Shown: one piece after another, positions 21,574-28,448 of the stretch
Numbering within the stretch: the stretch's first letter is position 1
Layout: each line of letters begins with the position of its first letter
NCBI GenBank assembly: GCA_026386795.1
Contig: JAPLMU010000116.1
Location: forward strand, 1 to 35,156
Length of the DNA: 35,156 nt
Source of the DNA: Planctomycetota bacterium
Lineage (GTDB): Bacteria > Planctomycetota > Phycisphaerae > Phycisphaerales > SM1A02
Direction: 5' to 3'
The notes under the pieces: generated by a model
Told to the model about the DNA's origin: nothing
The model's input: only the letters and a program-made list of their open reading frames with translations
Database searches by the model: none
Translations under genes and position numbers: made by a program

Positions 21574-23328
21574 TTAGCGCTTGGACGCAATCCACTCGCC
21601 GAGTTTGGCGCGTGTCCATGTATTGACGCACTGTGAATTGCCAAGCCAACCGCGCCGGGCGGTTGCGATCCCGTACGGAAGCTGATCGAAGTCGCCAGCG
21701 CCGTGTGCATCAGTATCGATCGCTACGAGGCAACCTGCATCCACGCACATGCGCACATGGGAGTCGCGAAGATCAAGTCGCATGGAATTGGAGTTCACTT
21801 CAAGAGCAACATTGTGCTTTGCGGCTTCGCGTGCGAGCGCGGCAATGTCTGGTGAAAGGCCTTCCCGGGCATTGACGATTCGCCCAGTGGGGTGCCCGAT
21901 GACATGCACCAACGGGTGACGGATGGCGGCAAGCAATCGCTCGGTCGCAATGGCTGGCTCAGCGCGCAGGGCACTGTGCGGGCTGGCGACGACGAAATCA
22001 AGTTCCGCGAGTACATCGTCTGGATAGTCGAGCGTGCCGTCGGCCATGATGTCCACTTCGCTGCCGGCAAGCACGGAAATACGGTCTGCGTACACCTTGG
22101 CCACCGCGCGAATCTCAGCGATATGAGCGCGCAGGCGTTCAATCGAAAGTCCATTGGCCTGCGCCTGCGAACGACTGTGGTCAGTCAGGACGATGGTATG
22201 GAACCCTCGCGCGATGGCTTCGTCCACCATGCCTGCAATTGAAAGAGTTCCATCGCTCGCCGTTGTATGGCAATGGAGTTCTGCTTTGATGTGCTTCGTG
22301 TCCACCAAGTCTTTCGGCGGATGATGTTCAAGCTCGCCGTGATCTTCGCGCATCTCAGGGGGAATCCACCACAATCCGAGTGCTTCGTAAATCTGTTCCT
22401 CAGAGTGTGCGGCCAAAGGTTTCTCGCCGCGTTCTTGCGGGGTTCCCTTCGCGGTGGCGTCCTCTTTGAAGAGTCCGTACTCGTTCAGGCGAAGGCCCAT
22501 CTTCTGGGCGCGCTCGCGCAGGCGGACATTGTGTTCCTTACTTCCCGTGAAGTAGAGAAGGGCGGCGCCGTACTGTTCATCAGCGACGGTGCGAAGATCA
22601 ACCTGTATCCCGTGTGCAGTGCGAATACTTGTCTTGGTTTCGCCTGAAACCAGCACTTTGGAAACGCCGGGTGCAGTGCGCAGTGCTTCGTGGAGCGCGG
22701 CGGAATCTGGCGAACTTGCCACGATGTCGAGGTCGCCGATGGTTTCCTTGCCGCGGCGCAGACTGCCAGCATGAGAGATGCGCGTGACGGCGCCCGCCTT
22801 CTTGAGGTAGGCAATGAATTCAAGCGCAACCGGCATGGCTTCGCCGAGTCGGATTCGACCGCGCGTGGTGTCGAGGAACGTCAGCGATTCTTCAATTGCC
22901 TTCAGCGTCTTTGGGCCCATACCTGGCAGGCCGCCCAAACTTCCGTCAGCCAACTTTGCGCGCAGGCTGTCAATGGAATCCACGCCGCCTTCGGTCCAGA
23001 GTGTGCGGACTCGCTTTGGTCCAAGACCAGGAACTTGCAATAGCCCGGGAACGCCGGCGGGGATCGACGCAAGCAGTTCCTCGCGCTCGGCGACTTTGCC
23101 GGTGGTTACAAATTCCAAGATCTTCTTGGCACTCGAGTCGCCGATGCCCGGAATGTCCCGCAATCGTGCGGGGTCAGTACGCGCGAGTTCGGCTAAGTCT
23201 TCGCCAGCCTCTTCGAGCGTGCGCGCCACTTTGCGGTTGGCGTTCACCTTGAATGCGTTGGCGCCGGTGAGGTCCAAGACATCTGCAATCTCCGCAAAGA
23301 TACGGGCTAATTCCAAGTTCTTACTCAC
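21574..23328 (-). CDS. polX: Family X DNA polymerase with PHP domain (PolX)
   Basis: A 584-residue bacterial PolX, a gap-filling repair polymerase. The N-terminal 8-kDa domain (NLELARIFAEIADVLDLTGAN) is followed by helix-hairpin-helix motifs (IPGIGDSSAKKILE and VPGLGPKRVRTLW). The nucleotidyltransferase palm has GSLRRGKETIGDLDIV, with two catalytic aspartates, and GIQVDLRTV with the third. The C-terminal PHP domain (about 345-580) carries the metal-binding set: ELHCHTTASDG, VLTDHS, GSEVDI, SPHSA, IGHPTGR, EVNSN and DTDAHGAGD. PHP domains of PolX give 3'-5' exonuclease or AP-endonuclease activity. It begins 10 bases after the stop of the FtsK/EccC-like gene, so it is probably the last cistron of that operon; a functional link is not evident. 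Confidence 0.95.
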   Translation of the reverse strand: MSKNLELARIFAEIADVLDLTGANAFKVNANRKVARTLEEAGEDLAELARTDPARLRDIPGIGDSSAKKILEFVTTGKVAEREELLASIPAGVPGLLQVPGLGPKRVRTLWTEGGVDSIDSLRAKLADGSLGGLPGMGPKTLKAIEESLTFLDTTRGRIRLGEAMPVALEFIAYLKKAGAVTRISHAGSLRRGKETIGDLDIVASSPDSAALHEALRTAPGVSKVLVSGETKTSIRTAHGIQVDLRTVADEQYGAALLYFTGSKEHNVRLRERAQKMGLRLNEYGLFKEDATAKGTPQERGEKPLAAHSEEQIYEALGLWWIPPEMREDHGELEHHPPKDLVDTKHIKAELHCHTTASDGTLSIAGMVDEAIARGFHTIVLTDHSRSQAQANGLSIERLRAHIAEIRAVAKVYADRISVLAGSEVDIMADGTLDYPDDVLAELDFVVASPHSALRAEPAIATERLLAAIRHPLVHVIGHPTGRIVNAREGLSPDIAALAREAAKHNVALEVNSNSMRLDLRDSHVRMCVDAGCLVAIDTDAHGAGDFDQLPYGIATARRGWLGNSQCVNTWTRAKLGEWIASKR

Positions 23329-23338
23329 CGGATTCTCC

Positions 23339-26300
23339 TCAGGCGCGTGCGCGCAGTGCCTTTGCTACATGCTCCAGAAGTGCAGCGTCTGGAAGTGCAT
23401 ACGGTCGGAATTTCTCAAGAAGTCCCGACTCCTCGTTCGCAAGCAGCGCGCGATGGAAGCCGAGGCGGCTCGCGGCGGGGCCATCGATCAGCGTGCTTGA
23501 ATCGGTCACGCCCATTTGGAACAGCACCTTGTTCTCAAGTTCGCGCAGTGAATTGCGGTCGACGGTGCGCTGCAGATTTGCGAGCGTATCTGCCCAGAGG
23601 ATGCAGTGGATGCCGACGAGCGGGCCTTCCTTCAAGAGAAGGGCGAGCACCTTGTCCGGCGTCGGTGCTGCGTCAGCAGATGAGAAGCTGTAGTCATCCT
23701 CAGTGCGCCGCAGTGAACGGAAGCGGTGCACGCCGTTGACCAAGAGGAACATCCCAGGGGCATCGGAGCCGCCGTCAGTGTTGCGGCGCGCAAGTTCTTC
23801 GCCGAGAGCGACGATCGCATCGCCAACGTCACGGAACGACGGAATCTGTACATCGTGCGGCAGAGCAGCGCGCACGCCAGCAAGCATTCCGTGCAGTCGA
23901 TCATCGGGCGTGGTTCCATCGAGGACAACAATGCGCGTTCCCACGATCGGTGTTTGCGCAGCGATCGAGATCATCGCCATGGCCATGAGCGCGGCCGCGC
24001 TTTCGTCACGCTGACCGACGACGGCGACATTCGAGCCACTGCGGCGAACGAGGGCGGCGTGGGTGGGATCTTTGATGCTGACTGCATCGCCAAACCACAC
24101 TTTGGGAGCAAATGCTTCTCGCCCAGGTGCGCCGGCGGCCAGCGCAGCGAGGAGCGGACCATTCGCCCATGGATCTGCGGGCTGATTGCCTTCAAAGACA
24201 ATCGGCTTCGGTCGTGGTGCGCTGCGATGTGAACCGTCAGTGGCGGTGACGAGCCTGAGTTGCGCGTCGCGTTCTTCGTCGCCGATCCAAACCACTTGGA
24301 ATGGACTGTTGCCTTCCAGCAATCCGCCGGCATCGTTGTAGATCGCTTCGCCGGGGCGAGTCAGCAATCGAGCGGCCGTATTGTCATCAGAGAGGATCAG
24401 TTGGCTGTCAGTCTCAGTGCACTGCAGCGCGATGCGCACGCCCATTTGCCCCATGGTGCTGCGCGCGATGCTGTACGCGCCGCCAAGCGTCTGGCTACCG
24501 AGCACTACGTGCATGCCGAATGCGCGGCCTTGGCGCACAAGGCGGTCCAAGAGAAGCGAGGCGTCTTGCGCCACCTTGTCGTCTTCAATGAAGAGTTCTT
24601 GGAACTCGTCAATCACGAGCAGGCAGCGCGGCATGCGCTCTGGGCGTTTAAGCGCACGCCAGTCAGTGATATTCTGCACGTTCGCAGAGCGATAGAGTTC
24701 ACCGCGACGCCGCAGCTCGTCATCGAGTCCTTGCAAGACGCTGAGTCCAAATTCGCGATCGCTTTCCACAGCAACTGCACGCGCATGCGGCAGGGCGCTC
24801 GCGGCGTAGGCCTTGAACTCAACACCCTTCTTGAAGTCAACGAGCCAGAATTCCACTTCATCAGGCGAATACCAGAGTGCGGTATTCACAATGAGTGCAT
24901 TGAGGAGCGAACTCTTTCCGGAGCCGGTCTTGCCGGCCACGAGGGCGTGCTGGCTCGTACCTTCGCCAAGCGTCAGGTACTGCAGGCGGTTTGCGCCGCT
25001 GCGCCCGAGCGGAACGCGGAAGTTCTTCGCTGTGGAAAGCGTCCATCGTTCTTCTGGCTTTGGTGTGACTGACGAAAACGGCACTTCAACGCGGTTGGAA
25101 TCCTTGGCAGCGCGACCAACGGCGCGGGTGAGCCGCAGCAGCATGGCATCGTCCGGCGGGGCGTCTGGAGTGAACGGCAATTCTCCTAGGTGCCCTTCGT
25201 CGAGTGACCAACGTTCGGGCTTGGCTCCCTCGGCAGCGAGCCAACGGACCGTGATGACACCGCGACGGAGATCGTCAATATCGAGCCCGGGTGGCAGCGC
25301 AGCGCGAAGATCGCGGAGCATCAAGACGTGTACGCCGCAGCGGGCGCCGCTTTGCAGAATGCTTGCAAATCGCTTGGCGGATTGGTCCGAGACATTCACT
25401 GGGAAGTCCGCCATCACCAAGAATCGATATGGCTCAGCAATTTCACCGGCTTGTTCGTTGTACGCCTCAATTGATGGGTACTCGTTGCGCAAGTACTTCT
25501 GGATCACCGTCTCCATGTGCTCAGTGAGATCAGCGAGGCGCTGCTCAATGTGCCGCACATCAGTCCAGATTCGGTCAGTGACCAAGAGTTCCATCTCGTC
25601 TGCCAAGTGCATGAAGCCCGCGAAACTCTGGCCGAGCCCCACCGGATCCATGAATACGAAGCGTGCCTTGCCGGCGGGAATCGAAACGAGAAGTCGGGCA
25701 ACTGCGTTCTGCAAGATGCGCAAGCCTTCGGCGCGGCGTTCGACCGGTGCGTCAATGAGAAGAGACATCCGCTCCGGCGCGCCAAGGAACGCCGGAATGC
25801 GCCACGGCGAGTGGGTGTCAACTCCACTCCAAGCAAGTTCGGCAGCAGTGGGAAGGGCGTCTGGAACGTCCTTCAGACGCAAGGCAACCTCGCCGATACG
25901 AATCACGGCCAATGGCTGCAGCGGTGGCTGCCACGAATCCCATCCGGATTCGTCCCATTGCAGCGTGCATTCGCGGTCCAAACGTTGCGACTGCTCGAAG
26001 CCGCTGGTGATGGTCTGTTGAGCAGCGCTCCACGCCGCGTGTGCTGCGGCGGTTTCTGCAAACTCAAGTTCTGAAGCTTCGCGTGCCACTGATTCCCAGC
26101 GGTTCTGTTCTTCCGTACGCGTTACGGTTCGACGCTCCGTGACCTCTGCAACTAATCGGTCTCGTAGCCGCTCAGTTTCCTCAATAGCGATCGCGCGCTG
26201 CTTGAGTGCCTTCGCGTGATAGTGCGGCACCTTCTGATCAATGTGCGCAAGCACTTCCTTGAGTTTGCGTTCCACTTCAACCACCATCGGCTTGTGCATA

Positions 26301-27256
26301 GCGTCAGCGGTGGCGAGGTCAGCATCGCGGGCGCGCTTGGCAACATCTTCGCGTTCACGTCGGCTTCGCTCCGCACCTTCGAGTGCGGCTTTCAATGCAG
26401 CCCGCGCTGTGGCGGCAGTTTGTAGGAAGGGCAGGTAGCGAGCCTTCACCTCATGGCGCGCCATGCCGTACAGCACAGCGATGGCAATCACAAAGAGGAG
26501 CAGCGCAACGCCGCCACCAGAGGCGACGGCCGGAACCGTTTCTAATCCAAGCTGTGTCTTCAAGAGCAAGCCGCCAACGATTCCGGCGCCAACCATCAAT
26601 GCCAGTGGAATGACCAGAATTGGGCCGCGGAAGATGCCGGAAATCCGGCATGCGCGCAACTGCACCAATGAGCCAGCGAGCGCGTTCATGCAGGCTTCAA
26701 TGTTCCCCGGTCCGCCCACGGGGATGTTCGGCTCGGCAAGCGCCCGTTGTCGGTACCCGCGCACGGTCGCATGCGCTGCGTCAGTAATTTCCGCGAGCCG
26801 CGACTTCCATCCATCAAGTTCGACCATGCGCGCGCTGTGCGCCTTGCGAATTTCCGGCACCGCTGCCTCGAACACGCTCTCAGCCATCCAGACTCGCTCG
26901 TCATAGGTGCCGCGTGTTTCGTCTTCCTTGTCTTCTGCTTGCCGAACGGCCTGAGCGCGCAGGGTCTTCTCGTCGGAACGCACCTTGGCAACTGCAGCTT
27001 CTGCGGCCGCCTCGATTTCGTTCGTACGGCGCGTAAAGTCCGCGGCAACGCCATTGAGTTGTTCAGCAAATGACGCTTCGAGCGACTCAAGCGCCGAGCG
27101 ATGCATGCGCTCGTTCAGGGACTTTCCGCGCGCTCCTCGAGCGCTCGCGGTGCGCTCTGCCTCAGCGCGACCGGCGCTGGCTGACCACACCAAGTCCACC
27201 AACGCGCGTTCCCGGTCGAGCGGAGTAGAGGGGTGTTCGGGCATCTGAGAAGTCAC
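23339..27256 (-). CDS. FtsK/SpoIIIE-type ATPase, EccC-like (type VII-like secretion motor)
   Basis: A 1305-residue membrane ATPase. Residues about 50-170 form a coiled coil; two membrane segments lie at 211-232 and 241-263; a second long coiled coil covers about 280-430. Three RecA-like units follow. Unit 1 (about 490-670) has no P-loop. Unit 2 (about 750-995) is intact: Walker A GKTGSGKS at 775-782, VDFKKGVEF, Walker B LLVIDE at 879-884, and the SQT sensor at 921-923. Unit 3 (about 1055-1300) has GQRDESA and LLVNGVH where the Walker motifs should be. Each unit ends with a matching GxHV-type strand (641, 914, 1215). The three-unit plan with a nearby WXG100 gene resembles EccC/EssC of ESX secretion; DNA translocation is less likely. 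There is no FHA domain. The GTG start has TATCAT 6 bases upstream; an ATG at 27244 is possible. Confidence 0.85.
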   Translation of the reverse strand: MTSQMPEHPSTPLDRERALVDLVWSASAGRAEAERTASARGARGKSLNERMHRSALESLEASFAEQLNGVAADFTRRTNEIEAAAEAAVAKVRSDEKTLRAQAVRQAEDKEDETRGTYDERVWMAESVFEAAVPEIRKAHSARMVELDGWKSRLAEITDAAHATVRGYRQRALAEPNIPVGGPGNIEACMNALAGSLVQLRACRISGIFRGPILVIPLALMVGAGIVGGLLLKTQLGLETVPAVASGGGVALLLFVIAIAVLYGMARHEVKARYLPFLQTAATARAALKAALEGAERSRREREDVAKRARDADLATADAMHKPMVVEVERKLKEVLAHIDQKVPHYHAKALKQRAIAIEETERLRDRLVAEVTERRTVTRTEEQNRWESVAREASELEFAETAAAHAAWSAAQQTITSGFEQSQRLDRECTLQWDESGWDSWQPPLQPLAVIRIGEVALRLKDVPDALPTAAELAWSGVDTHSPWRIPAFLGAPERMSLLIDAPVERRAEGLRILQNAVARLLVSIPAGKARFVFMDPVGLGQSFAGFMHLADEMELLVTDRIWTDVRHIEQRLADLTEHMETVIQKYLRNEYPSIEAYNEQAGEIAEPYRFLVMADFPVNVSDQSAKRFASILQSGARCGVHVLMLRDLRAALPPGLDIDDLRRGVITVRWLAAEGAKPERWSLDEGHLGELPFTPDAPPDDAMLLRLTRAVGRAAKDSNRVEVPFSSVTPKPEERWTLSTAKNFRVPLGRSGANRLQYLTLGEGTSQHALVAGKTGSGKSSLLNALIVNTALWYSPDEVEFWLVDFKKGVEFKAYAASALPHARAVAVESDREFGLSVLQGLDDELRRRGELYRSANVQNITDWRALKRPERMPRCLLVIDEFQELFIEDDKVAQDASLLLDRLVRQGRAFGMHVVLGSQTLGGAYSIARSTMGQMGVRIALQCTETDSQLILSDDNTAARLLTRPGEAIYNDAGGLLEGNSPFQVVWIGDEERDAQLRLVTATDGSHRSAPRPKPIVFEGNQPADPWANGPLLAALAAGAPGREAFAPKVWFGDAVSIKDPTHAALVRRSGSNVAVVGQRDESAAALMAMAMISIAAQTPIVGTRIVVLDGTTPDDRLHGMLAGVRAALPHDVQIPSFRDVGDAIVALGEELARRNTDGGSDAPGMFLLVNGVHRFRSLRRTEDDYSFSSADAAPTPDKVLALLLKEGPLVGIHCILWADTLANLQRTVDRNSLRELENKVLFQMGVTDSSTLIDGPAASRLGFHRALLANEESGLLEKFRPYALPDAALLEHVAKALRARA

Positions 27257-27262
27257 ATTGTG

Positions 27263-27268
27263 ATGATA
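27263..27268 (-). promoter_or_regulatory. -10-like TATCAT before the FtsK/EccC-like gene
   Basis: TATCAT on the minus strand ends 6 bases before the GTG at 27256 and lies in the 33-base gap after the 76-residue gene. It could drive a leaderless internal transcript of the ATPase and polX. No convincing -35 box at normal spacing was seen. Confidence 0.35.
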
Positions 27269-27289
27269 TGCACTCGCAGGGTGCGGCGG

Positions 27290-27520
27290 TCACCAATTCG
27301 ACTGATCATCGCCGCATTCGCGACGCACCCGTTCGAGCACTTCATTCATCGAGTCCATTGCATTGAGCACAGATCGAAGCGTTGTTTCGAGCGGTTCGAT
27401 CTGCTTGCGCCACAGTGCTTGGGAGACCGGGTCGTCCCAACTTTCCTGTGACCGCTGCCACGCCACAAGCAATTGCCGGTGTGCGTCCTTCAGTTTCGCC
27501 CGTGAGCCGGAAACGCTCAT
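27290..27520 (-). CDS. Small helical WXG-like protein (76 aa)
   Basis: A 76-residue soluble protein predicted to be two helices around a turn: LKDAHRQLLVAWQRSQE, then WDD at 28-30, then a long amphipathic helix from PVSQALWRKQIEPLE to NEVLERVRREC. The tryptophan-containing turn between two helices is the layout of WXG100 proteins, though the protein is short and has WDD rather than WxG. Position supports the idea: its ATG overlaps the stop of the 203-residue gene (ATGA), it has a good Shine-Dalgarno sequence (GGAG, about 6 bases before the ATG), and it is followed 33 bases later by the EccC-like ATPase. It may be a second substrate or a partner of the WXG100 protein encoded two genes upstream. 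No family was recognised with certainty. Confidence 0.65.
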   Translation of the reverse strand: MSVSGSRAKLKDAHRQLLVAWQRSQESWDDPVSQALWRKQIEPLETTLRSVLNAMDSMNEVLERVRRECGDDQSNW

Positions 27521-28128
27521 GGGTTCTCCTCGGTGTGCGTTGTGGGCGTTGGCTCGGAGGGCGCTTCCACTTCTTCACCATCTTCTCCGCCCCGGCGCAT
27601 GTGGCTTGAAATGCCCAAGATCTCCATCAATCGGTCGGACTCATCGCCGCCGCGCAGGTAGGCCTCAAGGTGCTCGGTCATTCGCTTGAGCATGGCATTC
27701 ACGCGTGGGACATCGCGGTCGAGCACCGTGTGCATCCCACTCAACGCGCCCTTAAAGATCACTGACTGCCGCGGCAATTCCGTGGACCAGCGCTTGGTAT
27801 TGCGAAGTTTGGTCTCCGCATACTCAAGACGCTTCAGGGCGCGATCGAGTGCTTTCTTCTCATCGACCACGCTTGGGCGCGCATCAGCGGTGGCCTTGAT
27901 TTCTTGCTTGCGAAACAAGGCGCTCTTACACATCACCACTTCGTCTTGAACTTTGCGCATGCGCTTGCGCCAGAAATCGGGCTGTTCAGATTCCACCCAT
28001 GCAAGCGTTCGCTCGATTTCGCCCTCGGCTTCTTCAAGCGCTAACCCAAAGGTCTCAGCGGCAACCAACAACGAGGCGCGAAAGCGCTCGATGGTTTCCA
28101 CGTCTGCAACCTTGATCTGTTCGCTCAT
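27517..28128 (-). CDS. Unrecognised helical protein of the WXG100/FtsK locus (203 aa)
   Basis: A 203-residue protein without signal peptide or membrane segment. It is almost entirely helical: about 8-48 (ETIERFRASLLVAAETFGLALEEAEGEIER), 50-78 (DFWRKRMRKVQDEVVMCKSALFRKQ), 88-118 (a coiled coil ending RNTKRW) and 122-160, followed by an acidic, proline- and threonine-rich tail. I do not recognise the family. It lies 23 bases after the WXG100 gene and overlaps the 76-residue gene by 4 bases, so it belongs to the same operon. A role as chaperone, adaptor or substrate of the ATPase is plausible from context only; the four-helix layout is also seen in long WXG- or LXG-type substrates, but the key motif is not present. 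Confidence 0.7.
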   Translation of the reverse strand: MSEQIKVADVETIERFRASLLVAAETFGLALEEAEGEIERTLAWVESEQPDFWRKRMRKVQDEVVMCKSALFRKQEIKATADARPSVVDEKKALDRALKRLEYAETKLRNTKRWSTELPRQSVIFKGALSGMHTVLDRDVPRVNAMLKRMTEHLEAYLRGGDESDRLMEILGISSHMRRGGEDGEEVEAPSEPTPTTHTEENP

Positions 28129-28151
28129 AGATATATCGATGCTGCTGTCAG

Positions 28152-28424
28152 TCAGCGCTGGTTGAGGTACGCCTCAGCGGCGTCGGCTTTGCGAAGGAGA
28201 TACGGAACGTGTTGTTCAGCTGCCTTGGTGAATTTCTGCAAGACGCGCACGGTGGAGTCGAACTCCTCAGAGAACTTCGCCTGCTCTTGATCGCGCCACG
28301 TCTGTGAGAGCGTCGCCATCCGAGCGTTGAGCGCGCCGGTTTGTGTCTGGAGCTCGAGTGCGAATTTCTTCAGGTCTTGCGCAAAGCGCCTGAGTTCTGC
28401 GGGGTCAACGACTGCCTTTGCCAT
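28152..28424 (-). CDS. WXG100 (ESAT-6-like) family protein
   Basis: A 90-residue helical hairpin. Helix one is DPAELRRFAQDLKKFALELQ, the turn contains WRD at 43-45 in the position of WxG, and helix two runs from EEFDSTVRVLQKF to the C-terminus. Length, all-helical character and the central tryptophan fit the WXG100 superfamily, whose members are small secreted substrates of type VII systems and activate the EccC/EssC motor. Two departures are seen: aspartate replaces the glycine, and the C-terminal YxxxD/E secretion motif is not present. AAAGGA nine bases before the ATG is a reasonable Shine-Dalgarno site. It begins 24 bases after the OPT transporter stop and starts the run of genes ending with the FtsK/EccC-like ATPase. 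Confidence 0.8.
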   Translation of the reverse strand: MAKAVVDPAELRRFAQDLKKFALELQTQTGALNARMATLSQTWRDQEQAKFSEEFDSTVRVLQKFTKAAEQHVPYLLRKADAAEAYLNQR

Positions 28425-28448
28425 GGTTCAGGGTCCTTTCGTATGCAA

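Noticed and set aside
24260-25072. 270-codon plus-strand frame opposite the P-loop unit of the ATPase
   Set aside because: Shadow of the conserved ATPase motifs; translation shows no independent conservation.
24813-26021. 402-codon plus-strand frame inside the FtsK/EccC-like gene
   Set aside because: Serine- and arginine-rich low-complexity translation typical of an antisense frame; no export signal or domain.
23339-27256. The ATPase as a cell-division FtsK DNA translocase
   Set aside because: It has two rather than four membrane segments, no gamma DNA-binding domain at the C-terminus, three RecA-like units and WXG-type neighbours.
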